DNA from: Parvularcula sp. BBD 1991-13
GTDB taxonomy: Bacteria; Pseudomonadota; Alphaproteobacteria; Caulobacterales; Parvularculaceae
DNA length: 64,000 nucleotides
Direction of reading: 5' to 3'
NCBI GenBank assembly: GCA_001657385.1
Contig: LYSZ01000005.1
Location: 248,001-312,000 of the forward strand
Shown here: positions 50,514-59,940 of the stretch, in pieces
Layout of the letters: each line of letters begins with the position of its first letter
How positions within the stretch are numbered: the first letter of the stretch is position 1
Notes under the pieces: generated by a model
Databases searched by the model: none
Told to the model about the DNA's origin: nothing
What the model saw: only the letters and a program-made list of their open reading frames with translations
Translations under genes and position numbers: made by a program

Positions 50514-50885
50514 ATGGGTAAGCAGAACAACCGCCGCAAGGGCGCGTTAACGTTACTTTTCCTGGGGCTTTCCGGGGTTGCGGCAATGGCGGCGCCGGCA
50601 TATGCGAATGACACCGTCGACGCGATCGTCGGGAACGTGTGGGTATGGACGTCGCTGGAAACAGGCGATGTCGTCAAGGATTATCTGACCGCCGACGGTA
50701 AGTTCACCATGGATACCGGCGCTTCGGGAACATGGACGCTTGACGGCGACGAGTTGTGCCTGGCCGAAGCGACGGGCGCCTGGGCCGGCTGCGTTATCGT
50801 TCCGCAGGGCCGCAGCGTCGGCGACAGTTTTGAAATGACCGGTTTCGACGGCAATCGCTGGATGACGGAAATTCTCGCCAAGTAG
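50514..50885 (+). CDS. Secreted small protein of unknown function
   Basis: A 123-residue protein. A signal peptide (basic N-terminus, then G-A-L-T-L-L-F-L-G-L-S-G-V-A-A-M-A-A-P-A-Y-A) ends near residue 31, so it should be exported to the periplasm. The mature part has repeated beta strands with W-V-W-T-S-L-E-T-G-D, D-G-K-F-T-M-D-T-G-A-S-G-T-W-T-L-D-G-D and two Cys (likely a disulfide), suggesting a small binding barrel. The ribosome site GAGAGGGA precedes the ATG. It is followed by the SRPBCC gene, divergent from the LuxR gene. Confidence 0.72.
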   Translation: MGKQNNRRKGALTLLFLGLSGVAAMAAPAYANDTVDAIVGNVWVWTSLETGDVVKDYLTADGKFTMDTGASGTWTLDGDELCLAEATGAWAGCVIVPQGRSVGDSFEMTGFDGNRWMTEILAK

Positions 50886-50943
50886 CGAAGGCGGGGCCGT
50901 ACGTCTTGGTAATGAATAAGCGGGGGTTTTGCTTGTGCCGGTC

Positions 50944-51453
50944 ATGACACGCGAACGCATCGAGATAAACAACGCGACCGAGACCCTTGTTACAGGCGTC
51001 GACAAGGGCCATTCATGGGTCCGGTATGCCCGCAAACTTGATCACACCGCGGCGGCGGTGTGGGGGGTCGTCGGTGATGTCGGCAACCTGGAATCAATGG
51101 CGAACTTCATTACCGAGATCGAGGTGGAAGGGAAAGGCGCGGGCGCCGTCCGGCGTATGCGCCTTTCCGATGCGCTGGGCGGAGAATGGATAACCGAACG
51201 GATCGACGCCCATTGCGACCGAAAGATGAGCTATTCCTATTCCTTCGTCGACTTCGGATCGTTGCCCTGGGGGCATTATGCCGGAAAGCTGTCCGTATTC
51301 GGAGCCGGCCCGGGTCAATCAATTTTTTATTTCGAGTCCGATGAACTGCCCCTGGGGGTCAGTCATGAGGAAGCGGCGCAGATTTCCGTTTCGAACATTC
51401 GCGGCTATATGGACCAGATTTTGAAGTGTCTGCAAAAGGCTGACAACACCTGA
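50944..51453 (+). CDS. SRPBCC-family (START/Bet v1-like) protein
   Basis: A 169-residue SRPBCC protein: Y-A-R-K-L-D-H-T-A-A-A-V-W-G-V-V-G-D-V near the N-terminus, a central G-A-G-A-V-R-R-M-R-L strand, and a C-terminal helix. The fold has a deep hydrophobic pocket used by polyketide cyclases and lipid or steroid binders. No catalytic residues can be assigned. An upstream GTG at 50935 is possible. With RidA and a Rieske oxygenase next door, a binding role for a hydrophobic substrate is plausible. Confidence 0.75.
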   Translation: MTRERIEINNATETLVTGVDKGHSWVRYARKLDHTAAAVWGVVGDVGNLESMANFITEIEVEGKGAGAVRRMRLSDALGGEWITERIDAHCDRKMSYSYSFVDFGSLPWGHYAGKLSVFGAGPGQSIFYFESDELPLGVSHEEAAQISVSNIRGYMDQILKCLQKADNT

Positions 51454-51529
51454 TCCCGCCAAAGCAAGAAAGCGATATCTGCTGTAAAGTCGGCGCCGTC
51501 GCCGCTGCGCTTTGTGGGCGCCTCGTCGT

Positions 51530-52072
51530 TCAGCCTTGATGGTCCGTGTCGGCCATGGCGATGATGATGAAAGACGCCGCGCATATGACGCCGTACTGGA
51601 ATGCGCCGTTTAACGACCCCTGACCCGCCGGCGTCTGCCACATCTGGAAGTACCCGCCGCCGATGACGATGAAAAAGCCGAACCAGATGACAAGACCCAG
51701 TCCAGCGCCCAGAAGCGCGTAGCCCTTGGCGGCGTTGAACGCGGCCGCGCTCTTGCTCCGCACCGCCCATAACGCAGCCGCGCCGACTCCTGCAAGCAGC
51801 GCTGCGGCGAATTCCAGGACAATGATAACGGCGAACCCGACCCAAATGACCTGGGGGTGAGTGACGGCGGGACCGATCGCGTTCGGATGAACGGTGTGGT
51901 CGGCCATGCTGAAGACATACGCCATGACGCCGACGGCGGCCGGCGCATTGACGACGTTCTGGGCGGCGTAGATGAAATGCAGACAGGCGATGAGCGCGGC
52001 CAGGGCGATCTTTGCGAATCGCATCGCCCGGCCGGTCGTCAGTAGAGGTATTGGGCCAGGCATCAGGCGCAT
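51530..52072 (-). CDS. DUF2165-like membrane protein
   Basis: About 180 residues with four hydrophobic helices. The M-W-Q-T...L-N-G-A-F element near the C-terminus and the S-M-A-D-H-T-V-H loop match the DUF2165 family. The ribosome site TAAGG overlaps the stop of the RidA gene, so the two are coupled. Function is unknown; its link with the Rieske operon is only positional. Confidence 0.7.
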   Translation of the reverse strand: MRLMPGPIPLLTTGRAMRFAKIALAALIACLHFIYAAQNVVNAPAAVGVMAYVFSMADHTVHPNAIGPAVTHPQVIWVGFAVIIVLEFAAALLAGVGAAALWAVRSKSAAAFNAAKGYALLGAGLGLVIWFGFFIVIGGGYFQMWQTPAGQGSLNGAFQYGVICAASFIIIAMADTDHQG

Positions 52073-52079
52073 GGCGGCC

Positions 52080-52466
52080 TTAGGCGTGGGCGATAACTTC
52101 GACCTCAAGCAGGCAGTCCGGGTTGACGAGACGAGAAATCTCCACCCAGGTCGCCGTGGGCGCGTGGTCGGGGTCGAAGAACTGCGCCCGCACGTCGCTA
52201 GCGCCGGTCATGCCTTCCATATCCGTACAGAACACGGTCTCCTTGACGATATGATCCATGGCCATGCCGTACTCTTCCAGAGTGTTTTTGATTTCCTGGT
52301 AGACAGCATCGACCTGCGCATCCCAATCGTTCTTGCCGATTGCGTTTCCGTCGAGGTCCATGCTGAGGCAGCCGGAAACGAACAACAGGTCTCCGACTTT
52401 GATGGCTTGTGCAAATACGAAAGCCTTCTCCAGCGCCCTGCGATGAAATCTGTGCCGTTCTTGCAT
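52080..52466 (-). CDS. RidA/YjgF family protein
   Basis: A 128-residue RidA-like protein: V-G-D-L-L-F-V-S-G-C, a central A-V-Y-Q-E-I-K-N-T-L-E-E-Y-G and the final L-V-N-P-D-C-L-L-E-V-E-V-I-A. The Arg that in RidA binds carboxylates of imine intermediates is not clear here (the S-R-L-V-N-P-D-C region). Members remove reactive enamines or serve in catabolic operons. It is transcribed away from the Rieske operon, with a shared 216-base regulatory gap. Confidence 0.85.
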   Translation of the reverse strand: MQERHRFHRRALEKAFVFAQAIKVGDLLFVSGCLSMDLDGNAIGKNDWDAQVDAVYQEIKNTLEEYGMAMDHIVKETVFCTDMEGMTGASDVRAQFFDPDHAPTATWVEISRLVNPDCLLEVEVIAHA

Positions 52467-52588
52467 GAATGCGCTCCCGTATTTCCATGCCGATTGTGAC
52501 GTCGATATCCGAACCTTTGTAGATTCGGGGCGCAGCGCCTGTCGCCTATCCGTTTCGGTCAGGCGCCGCGCCGCCGGCGGAATGGGGC

Positions 52589-52606
52589 CCCCTATTTTTG
52601 GGTAGT
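52589..52606. promoter_or_regulatory. Possible regulator site upstream of the Rieske operon
   Basis: CCCCTATTTTTGGGTAG lies in the gap between RidA and the Rieske gene and has an inverted-repeat character (CCC...GGG with TA on both sides). No second copy is seen, so this is a weak call. Confidence 0.25.
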
Positions 52607-52682
52607 TGTTACGGGGCGTGCGTCACAATAGTATCACAATGAAACGCATTCTGAAGATCTATGCGCATTGGAGAGGGAACGT

Positions 52683-53768
52683 ATGACTGCCAACAACACG
52701 CCCGAAGCCTTCCATCCGGCACAGTCAGGCAACCAACAGCCGTCCGGCGAAGTTCGCAATGTCGGCAAGCGCGGCATGGAGCGGCGCGTCAATCCCATCA
52801 AGAGTGAAGGCGAGGATGGCCTGTTCACGCAAAGTTGGTACGCCATCTGTTTATCCAGCGAGGTGCGCCCCGGCGAAGTGATCGGCCGTGACTTCCTGGA
52901 TGGGCGCGTCGTCATTTTCCGCGGCGAAGACGGCAAGATTAACGTGACCAGCGCCTATTGCCCCCATGTCGGCGCCGACCTCGCTGTCGGCCAGGTTGTC
53001 GGCAACGATATTCAGTGTGCGTTTCACGGCTGGCGGTACAATGCTTCCGGCGAATGCGTCAGCACGATGTTCGGTTCCAAGCCGCCGCAACGGGCGTGTC
53101 TGTTCGCTTACCCCGTAACCGAACGCTACGGCGTTGTCTGGGTGTTCAACGGCGAAGAGCCGCTGTGGGATATTCCCAAATTCGAAAAAAACGAGGATGA
53201 TCTCATCTTTTATGCGTATAAACACCAGCCGGCTTACAAGTGCGATCCGTGGGTGTTCTGCTGCAACACGCTCGACTTTCAGCACCTGATCGTCATTCAC
53301 GGCATCAACGTCCCGCAGGATGCTATCGATACGCTGCATGACGATGTGGACTGGCTCGACCATGGTTTCGACTACAGGGTGGCGACGACCCACCAGGGCG
53401 GCGTGTCGCTGGACTGGCAGCTCGGCATCAGGGGCACGAGCTTTTATCGTCAGCAAGGGATGTATGAGGACTTCTGGTTCGGCTATATCGCCGGCTTTTC
53501 GCTGCCGCGGCCGGGGTTGACGGACTGTTACAACATCTTCGCTGTCGAGAAGGGCGAGGATACGCCGGAAGGGCGCGCGCTAGCGCAGAAGCGCCTGAAG
53601 ATGGCCGACGATCTTGAAGTCCGGACGATTGAAGAGGATCGCGACGTTCTCGATTCGATCCGCCTGAAGCCAGGCAATCTGATCAAGGTCGATACGTCCA
53701 TGGCCAAATTTTACGATTATCTGCGCCGGTATCCGCGTGCTCATCCGGGGGCTGACTTTATCAAATAA
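52683..53768 (+). CDS. Rieske-type ring-hydroxylating oxygenase alpha subunit
   Basis: A 361-residue oxygenase. The Rieske cluster is Cys93-x-His95 and Cys112-x2-His115 (A-Y-C-P-H-V-G-A-D-L ... C-A-F-H-G-W). The catalytic mononuclear iron is His201, His206 and probably Asp198 in D-F-Q-H-L-I-V-I-H. These residues are complete. Such oxygenases hydroxylate or demethylate aromatic or steroid-like rings, or amines. GGAGAGGGAACGT is the ribosome site. It is followed by a TonB receptor, a DJ-1-like protein and its electron chain. Confidence 0.93.
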   Translation: MTANNTPEAFHPAQSGNQQPSGEVRNVGKRGMERRVNPIKSEGEDGLFTQSWYAICLSSEVRPGEVIGRDFLDGRVVIFRGEDGKINVTSAYCPHVGADLAVGQVVGNDIQCAFHGWRYNASGECVSTMFGSKPPQRACLFAYPVTERYGVVWVFNGEEPLWDIPKFEKNEDDLIFYAYKHQPAYKCDPWVFCCNTLDFQHLIVIHGINVPQDAIDTLHDDVDWLDHGFDYRVATTHQGGVSLDWQLGIRGTSFYRQQGMYEDFWFGYIAGFSLPRPGLTDCYNIFAVEKGEDTPEGRALAQKRLKMADDLEVRTIEEDRDVLDSIRLKPGNLIKVDTSMAKFYDYLRRYPRAHPGADFIK

Positions 53769-53848
53769 GAATGGCGCCGGTTCCGTCGGCGGGCCGGCGC
53801 ATTGGACTAACCGTAAACAGATCGCCAGAATGGCGCGGGAGGGGAAAA

Positions 53849-56035
53849 ATGAAAAAAACTTCAGTTTTAATAGGAAAAAACCAACAATGGCGCGTAGGCG
53901 GCGCCGTCAGCATTGCGGCGATCGCCGCGGTTCTGGCCGGGGAGGCCGCCGCTCAGGATGAAGGCGCCTATCAGGCCAGGGAGACGGTCCGCGACACCAT
54001 CGTCGTCACCTCGCGCCGTCGGGAGGAGAACCTTCAGGACGTGCCCGATTCGGTGTCGGCTTTCGGCGAAACCGATATTCAGCGTCAGGACATAAGGCAG
54101 GTTAACGACGCTATCGACGTTCTGCCGAACATTTCCATCATCGATTCCCAGGATCCCGGGCTTTCCTTGATCAACATTCGCGGGATCGGTCAGGTTCGCA
54201 ACGGCGAGCCCCCCGTCGCGATCATCGTCGACGGCGTACAGCTCGTATCGGTGGACATCGTCAACCAGGACCTGTTCGACGTTACCTCGATCGAGGTTCT
54301 CAAAGGACCGCAGGGTGCTCTTTACGGGCGTAACGCCATCGGCGGGGCGATCGTCGTCGAAACCAGGGAGCCGGGCGACGAATTCGAAGGTTTCGTGGAA
54401 GGGCGGTATGCGAACGGATCGGAAGTTGCGGCCAAGGCGGCGTTCCGCGGCCCGATCGTCGACGACAAGCTCTTTTTTTCCGTCGCCGGCTCCGCGACCA
54501 GTTTCGACGGACTGATCGAAAACGTCACGGTCCGCAGGCCGGCCCCAACCACCAACGGGGGCGGCGGTCTCGGCGAGCCGGTCACGGTGGACAACAGGTC
54601 GGAAGCAAACCTGTTGGGCAAGCTGATTTTCAAGCCGACGGACCGGCTGTCGTTCGATCTGAGGGCGCGCTATTCCTATCTTGACGGCGGCGCATCCTAC
54701 TTCATTCCGCTGCCGCCGGGCGAGCCGAACAACACGTCGATACCGGTGCAGAACGATGAAATCGGTTTCGCCACCCGCGAGCACGAAGAATATTCGCTGA
54801 AGATTGATTACGATTTCGACTGGTTCACGCTGACATCGGTCACGGCAAGGTCGATCACCGATTTCTTCCTGCACGAAGATCTTGACTGGCTGCCGGAGTC
54901 GATTTTCGGTCTCGATCAGGCGCGCTATTCAAGCTCGTGGAGCGAGGACCTGCGCATTGCGTCGCCGTCCGATCAACGCTTGCGCTGGATGGTCGGCGCC
55001 TATTATCTGAACATCGACAAGTCCATCAACACCACGTTCCTGATCGAAACGCCGGCGGAGGGCAATCTTGACCTGGTCGTGCCGACCGCCGACACCTTTG
55101 AAAAAAACGAGGCCTATGCGTTTTACGGTCAGATCAACTACGACATTATCGACAATCTCGAGTTTACCGCGGCGCTGCGCTATGATCGTGACGAACGTGA
55201 ACAGACCGACTTTCTGTCGGGCGGCGCTGTAAGCAAGGCGAGTTTCGACTCCCTCCAGCCGAAATTCTCCCTTGCTTACCGCTGGTCGGACAACCTGCTG
55301 ACATATGTATCGGCGGGTAAAGGCTTCCGCAGCGGCGGTTTTAACGCCCCGGGACCCGTGTTCCCGCTGGTTTTCAACCAGGAAGAAGCGCGCAGCATTG
55401 AAGTCGGCGCCAAAGCGAATTTCGCCGACAACCTTGTTACGGTCAATCTTGCCGGTTTCTACACGAATTATAAAGACATGCAGCAATTCAGCCTGGTGCA
55501 GGGCTTGCAAGGGCTGTTCAATGTTGATGATACGGACATTTTCGGTTTTGAAATGGACGCTGTTATCAGGCCGTTTGAAAACTTCGATATCTTCGCGGCG
55601 GTCGGCATCCTCGACAGCGAAATCAAGGATTTCTCCAGCACGATCGAAACGGCGCCGGGAACGGTTCTGGTCTCGCCCGATAATGTCATCGGCAACCAGA
55701 TCTCGCTCATGTATGGCTGGTCTTATCGGCTGGGCGCTCAGTACACGGTTAACGTCACGCCTGAATGGGATCTCGTCAGCCGCATCGACTATCGGGCGCA
55801 GGGGGACAATTTCTGGCATATCGACAATCTTGACCGGGAAAAGGAGCGTCATATCGCCGACGCCAGCGTGACGCTGGAAAACGGACCGCTCGCCATCACC
55901 GCCTATGTCGAGAACCTGTCGAACCACGACTACACGGTTGAGTTTTACGCGCAGGAGTGGATCGCGCTTGTGTCCGACATCCGCTGGCCGAACCAGCCGA
56001 GAAGGTACGGCGCGCGTATTCGCTACCAATTCTAA
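53849..56035 (+). CDS. TonB-dependent receptor
   Basis: A 728-residue complete receptor. A signal peptide ends near A-A-A-Q (residue 36). The plug contains the TonB-box-like stretch and R-R-R-E-E-N-L-Q-D-V-P, L-S-L-I-N-I-R-G-I-G-Q, then L-K-G-P-Q-G-A-L-Y-G-R-N-A-I-G-G-A-I. The barrel ends in R-R-Y-G-A-R-I-R-Y-Q-F with terminal Phe. It starts with GGGAGGGGAAAA in front of the ATG. It is located between a Rieske oxygenase and its electron transport genes, so it likely imports the oxygenase substrate or a related compound. Confidence 0.93.
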   Translation: MKKTSVLIGKNQQWRVGGAVSIAAIAAVLAGEAAAQDEGAYQARETVRDTIVVTSRRREENLQDVPDSVSAFGETDIQRQDIRQVNDAIDVLPNISIIDSQDPGLSLINIRGIGQVRNGEPPVAIIVDGVQLVSVDIVNQDLFDVTSIEVLKGPQGALYGRNAIGGAIVVETREPGDEFEGFVEGRYANGSEVAAKAAFRGPIVDDKLFFSVAGSATSFDGLIENVTVRRPAPTTNGGGGLGEPVTVDNRSEANLLGKLIFKPTDRLSFDLRARYSYLDGGASYFIPLPPGEPNNTSIPVQNDEIGFATREHEEYSLKIDYDFDWFTLTSVTARSITDFFLHEDLDWLPESIFGLDQARYSSSWSEDLRIASPSDQRLRWMVGAYYLNIDKSINTTFLIETPAEGNLDLVVPTADTFEKNEAYAFYGQINYDIIDNLEFTAALRYDRDEREQTDFLSGGAVSKASFDSLQPKFSLAYRWSDNLLTYVSAGKGFRSGGFNAPGPVFPLVFNQEEARSIEVGAKANFADNLVTVNLAGFYTNYKDMQQFSLVQGLQGLFNVDDTDIFGFEMDAVIRPFENFDIFAAVGILDSEIKDFSSTIETAPGTVLVSPDNVIGNQISLMYGWSYRLGAQYTVNVTPEWDLVSRIDYRAQGDNFWHIDNLDREKERHIADASVTLENGPLAITAYVENLSNHDYTVEFYAQEWIALVSDIRWPNQPRRYGARIRYQF

Positions 56036-56085
56036 AAGGCGCGCGCGCCTTTGCGTATCGCGTCCGGTTTCAAGAGGAAAAATAC

Positions 56086-56769
56086 ATGTCGAAAAAGATC
56101 CTCGCCATTGTCACGTCCAAGAAAACGCTGGACGCCGGCGATCCCACCGGCTTCTGGCTTGAGGAGTTCGCCGCGCCATACGGGGTTTTTCGCGAGGCTG
56201 GTTACGAAGTCGATATCGCTTCCCCCGACGGTGGGGAAACGCAAATCGACCCCGCGAGCCAAGGCGCGCCGTGGTTGTCCGACAGCGGCCGGTCCGTGCT
56301 CGAAAGCCAGGAAGTCATGGCGAAAATCGCCGATACGGCAAAACTGGCCGATGTCGACCCTGACGTCTACGACGCTGTTTTTGTCGTCGGCGGCGTCGGG
56401 GCGGCCTTCGATCTCCACGAGAACGCGGCCCTGAAACGACTGCTTGAGGCGTTCGAAGCGAAGGAAAAGGTCGTCTCCGCGATCTGCACCGGCGTCGTCA
56501 GTCTGGCCGACATCTGCGACGCGAACGGCGATTTGCTGGTTGCCGGAAAACCGCTGACGGCGATCAGCAATGCTGAAAACGACGAGTTGAACATTACGCC
56601 CCTGCTCCCGGTGCTGACGGAAACTCGCCTCAAGGAAGCCGGGGCGGTTTACGAAGCGGCCGCCCCGTGGGGCGTGTGCGTTCGCCGGCACGGGCGGCTG
56701 ATCACCGGGCAGAATCCCGCTTCCGCGGCCCCCCTGGGGCAGGCGGTCGTCGCCTGCCTTTTGTCCTAA
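56086..56769 (+). CDS. DJ-1/PfpI-family protein
   Basis: A 227-residue DJ-1/PfpI protein with the nucleophile Cys134 in S-A-I-C-T-G-V-V (usual HG replaced by TG) and Glu26 at the family position. Length fits the Hsp31/glyoxalase III-like branch. It may remove glyoxals or act on an acid of the pathway. It lies between the TonB receptor and ferredoxin genes in one operon, ten bases from the ferredoxin. Confidence 0.85.
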   Translation: MSKKILAIVTSKKTLDAGDPTGFWLEEFAAPYGVFREAGYEVDIASPDGGETQIDPASQGAPWLSDSGRSVLESQEVMAKIADTAKLADVDPDVYDAVFVVGGVGAAFDLHENAALKRLLEAFEAKEKVVSAICTGVVSLADICDANGDLLVAGKPLTAISNAENDELNITPLLPVLTETRLKEAGAVYEAAAPWGVCVRRHGRLITGQNPASAAPLGQAVVACLLS

Positions 56770-56778
56770 TGCTATCCA

Positions 56779-57099
56779 ATGCCTAAGGTCACGTTTATCA
56801 GCGCCGCGGGCGACAGCCGGACGGTGGAAGTCGAAGACGGTCTGTCCGTTATGGAGGCGGCGATCCGTCATTCCGTAACGGGAATAGATGCCGATTGCGG
56901 CGGTGCATGCGCATGCGCCACCTGTCACGTCTACATAGAGCCGGACTGGCGCGCGCGCGTCGGCGCGCCGTCGCCGATGGAGGCGTCGATGCTGGAGTTC
57001 GCGGCGGACCGCAGGGAGAATTCCCGGCTTGCCTGCCAGGTCGCAATGACCGACGCGCTTGACGGCCTCGTCGTGCGCACCCCCGAAACGCAGGGCTGA
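56779..57099 (+). CDS. Adrenodoxin-type [2Fe-2S] ferredoxin
   Basis: A 106-residue plant/adrenodoxin-type ferredoxin with Cys40, Cys46, Cys49 and Cys86 as cluster ligands (C-x5-C-x2-C ... C); an extra Cys44 lies inside the loop. It carries electrons to the Rieske oxygenase. The ferredoxin reductase gene follows. Start is ATG ten bases after the DJ-1 gene stop. Confidence 0.93.
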   Translation: MPKVTFISAAGDSRTVEVEDGLSVMEAAIRHSVTGIDADCGGACACATCHVYIEPDWRARVGAPSPMEASMLEFAADRRENSRLACQVAMTDALDGLVVRTPETQG

Positions 57100-57221
57100 C
57101 CTTTTCCCTCGCCTTTATGGCGCGAGTCTCTCCCCTTGGCGTCCATGCAAATGTCAAAACGCGATTGCCGACGCGATGGTCCGTTGACGTCAGCAACAGC
57201 GCAAACGGGAGGACAGCGGAA

Positions 57222-58445
57222 TTGTCCGTAACCAGGATCGTCATCATCGGCGCCGGGCAGGCGGGCGCCCAAGCGGCGGGCTCGCTCCGGCTGGCCGGCT
57301 TTGACGGCGAGATCGTCATGTTTGGCGCGGAGGCCGCCCCGCCTTATCAGCGCCCGCCGCTGTCAAAGTCTTTTCTCAAAGGCGATCTGGAGGAGGCGCG
57401 GCTGTATCTGCGCCCGCCCTCATACTATACGGAAAACGACATCGATCTCAGAACCGGGTGCGGCGTTCGCGCGGTCGACTGCGCGCGCCAAACGGTGACG
57501 ACGGCGCTCGGCGAAGACGTCGGATACGACAAGCTGCTCCTTGCGACCGGGGCGTCAAGCCGCAAGCTGAACATTCCCGGCGCGGAAAACGCCGGCGTCC
57601 ATTATCTGCGCACACTGACGGATGCTTGCCGGCTGCGTTCGGTCTTCGCCGCCAAGGGCCGTATCCTGATCGTCGGCGCCGGCTATATCGGTCTTGAGGT
57701 CGCCGCCGCGTTGCGAAGCGCCGGCAGGCGGGTCACGGTCGTGGAAAGGGCGGAACGCGCCCTGGCGCGGGTCGCGGGGCCGCCGATCTCGGCGTTTTTC
57801 CAGCGTCTGCACGAGAAGGCCGGTGTGGATTTTCGCTTTGGCGCCAGCGTCGATCGCTTGATCGGCGACGGCGGCGCCGTCGCCGCTGCGGAGCTTTCCA
57901 GCGGCCATGTCCTTGACTGCGACGCCGTGCTCATTGGCGTCGGCGCGGCGCCGTCGACACGGCTTGCCGAAGAGGCCGGCCTCGCCGTCGACGACGGCGT
58001 CCTCGTCGACGACCGCGCCCGCGCCAGCCTGGAAAACGTCTGGGCCGCCGGCGATTGCGCAAGGTTTCCGTCCGCGCGCTATGGTCGTCGCCTGCGCCTT
58101 GAGTCGGCGCCGAACGCCATCGATCACGCCAAGGCGGCGGCGGCGGACATGACGGGGGCGGAGGGTTGCTACGATCCGTTGCCCTGGTTCTGGTCCGATC
58201 AGTACGACGTCAAGCTCCAGACCGTCGGGCTGGCCGAGGGGGCCGATGAGTATGCAATACGCGGCGACGCCGAATCCTTGTCGTTCGCCGTCTGGCATCT
58301 CAAGGCGGGAAAGCCCGTCGCTGTCGAGGCGGTCAATGACGCTGAGTCGTTCGCGGTCGGTAAAAGACTGATCGCCCTTAACAAACCCGTAGCGGCATCG
58401 ATGCTGACGGGGTCATCGAGCGCGCTGAGAGCGCTTCTGAAGTAG
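57222..58445 (+). CDS. FAD-dependent ferredoxin reductase
   Basis: A 407-residue NAD(P)H-dependent reductase with I-V-I-I-G-A-G-Q-A-G (FAD), a second Rossmann I-L-I-V-G-A-G-Y-I-G-L-E-V-A (NAD(P)), and the C-terminal V-W-A-A-G-D-C-A-R. This fits the putidaredoxin reductase type. A TTG start at 57222 is preferred because it follows GGGAGGA, although the frame is open 35 codons upstream. It completes a three-part electron chain: reductase, ferredoxin, Rieske oxygenase. Confidence 0.9.
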   Translation: MSVTRIVIIGAGQAGAQAAGSLRLAGFDGEIVMFGAEAAPPYQRPPLSKSFLKGDLEEARLYLRPPSYYTENDIDLRTGCGVRAVDCARQTVTTALGEDVGYDKLLLATGASSRKLNIPGAENAGVHYLRTLTDACRLRSVFAAKGRILIVGAGYIGLEVAAALRSAGRRVTVVERAERALARVAGPPISAFFQRLHEKAGVDFRFGASVDRLIGDGGAVAAAELSSGHVLDCDAVLIGVGAAPSTRLAEEAGLAVDDGVLVDDRARASLENVWAAGDCARFPSARYGRRLRLESAPNAIDHAKAAAADMTGAEGCYDPLPWFWSDQYDVKLQTVGLAEGADEYAIRGDAESLSFAVWHLKAGKPVAVEAVNDAESFAVGKRLIALNKPVAASMLTGSSSALRALLK

Positions 58446-58670
58446 CGGCCCCGGATAATTTTCAGGCGTTCACTTGCTATTAACCCCTGCCTGCGCCATA
58501 TGGTGGCTCAGGCCGCGTGTAGCGGGAGACGCCGGATGGCGATGATATCTCCCACGGCCATCATCCAGACAATCAGGCGCCCAGACACGCGGGTCCCTCC
58601 ATTGGAACCCGGGACGCGGGCGCGTCGCGCTTTTTACAGCGCCGCCCCCTCGCGCCCAGAAAGATTTTTT

Positions 58671-59939
58671 GTGACGACTTTTGAAGACCTCGGCCTTGCA
58701 AAACCCATCCTGGCGGCGCTCGGCGACGAAGGCCATGAGACGCCGACGCCAATCCAGGCGCAGGCCATTCCCGCCCTCCTGTCGGGCCGCGACCTCCTCG
58801 GCCTGGCGCAAACCGGCTCTGGCAAGACGGCGGCCTTCACCCTGCCGCTGTTGCAGCAACTTGTTGACAAGCCTGGCAAGGCGAAAGCGGGCGGCCCGCG
58901 GGCGCTCATCCTCACCCCGACCCGCGAGCTTGCAGGGCAGGTGCGGGACCGCGTTAACGCTTACGGCTCGCGTACGACGCTGCGCGCCGGCCTGGTGATC
59001 GGCGGGGCGTCCATCGGCAAGCAGAAAAGCATGATCCGCAAAGGCGTCGATATCCTGATCGCGACGCCCGGGCGGCTTGAAGATCTCATGAAGCAGAACG
59101 CCGTTTCGCTTGACGGCGTCGAATACTTCGTTCTCGACGAAGTGGATCAGATGCTCGACATGGGCTTCATCCATGCGATCCGGGCGATCACCGGAAAATT
59201 GCCGCAACGGCGGCAAAGCCTGTTTTTCTCCGCGACGATGCCGCAAAGCATTGCCCGGCTTGCGCACGCGCTGTTGAACGATCCCGTGCGGGTCGAGGTG
59301 AAAACCCAGGCCCCGCCCAAGATCGACCAGTCCGTCGAATTCATGGCGAAACCGGAGAAAATCGGCGCCTTGATCAAGGTTGTCAGTGAAAAGAGCTTCG
59401 AAAGGGGGCTTGTATTTTCACGCACCAAACACGGGGCGGATAAGATCGTCAAAAGCCTGAACAAGGCGGGCTTCGCCGCCCAGGCGATCCACGGCAACCG
59501 CAGCCAGGGCCAGCGCGAACGCGCCCTGAAAGCGTTCAAGTCAGACGCGATCCGCATTCTCGTTGCGACGGACATCGCTGCGCGAGGCATCGATATCCGC
59601 GACGTTTCCCACGTGGTCAATTTCGATCTGCCGAATGTGCCCGAAACCTATGTCCACCGGATCGGCCGCACGGCGCGCGCCGGCGCGGCGGGCGTCGCGA
59701 TTTCGTTTTGCAGCCCCGAGGAGCGCGCTGACTTGCGCGCGATCGAGCGGTTGACCGGCGAACGCTTTGGCGGTCCCGGCGCCGGCGCCGAAGCAAAAAA
59801 ATCGCGACCGGCGCGGCAATCGCCGGGCGCCGGAAAACGCGCGAACCGGAAGAAAAAACGCTCCGGGACGAGCGCCGCCGTCGTTCGGGAAGCCGACAGG
59901 ACAATCGCCGGACTGTCGTTCATGCGTCCCGCGACCTGA
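58671..59939 (+). CDS. DEAD-box RNA helicase (RhlE type)
   Basis: A 422-residue helicase starting at GTG. Motifs in order: Q motif T-P-T-P-I-Q (residues 24-29), Walker A A-Q-T-G-S-G-K-T (46-53), P-T-R-E-L-A, T-P-G-R-L, the DEVD box (variant of DEAD), S-A-T, A-R-G-I-D-I and H-R-I-G-R-T-A-R-A-G. The basic C-terminal tail binds RNA. The frame is open 57 codons upstream, but that stretch does not resemble the family. It is convergent with htpG. Likely in ribosome assembly or RNA decay. Confidence 0.88.
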   Translation: MTTFEDLGLAKPILAALGDEGHETPTPIQAQAIPALLSGRDLLGLAQTGSGKTAAFTLPLLQQLVDKPGKAKAGGPRALILTPTRELAGQVRDRVNAYGSRTTLRAGLVIGGASIGKQKSMIRKGVDILIATPGRLEDLMKQNAVSLDGVEYFVLDEVDQMLDMGFIHAIRAITGKLPQRRQSLFFSATMPQSIARLAHALLNDPVRVEVKTQAPPKIDQSVEFMAKPEKIGALIKVVSEKSFERGLVFSRTKHGADKIVKSLNKAGFAAQAIHGNRSQGQRERALKAFKSDAIRILVATDIAARGIDIRDVSHVVNFDLPNVPETYVHRIGRTARAGAAGVAISFCSPEERADLRAIERLTGERFGGPGAGAEAKKSRPARQSPGAGKRANRKKKRSGTSAAVVREADRTIAGLSFMRPAT

Positions 59940-59940
59940 C

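Noticed and set aside
54929-56029. Long minus-strand open frame opposite the second TonB receptor
   Set aside because: No recognisable domain; the plus strand encodes a complete receptor with signal peptide, plug and terminal Phe.
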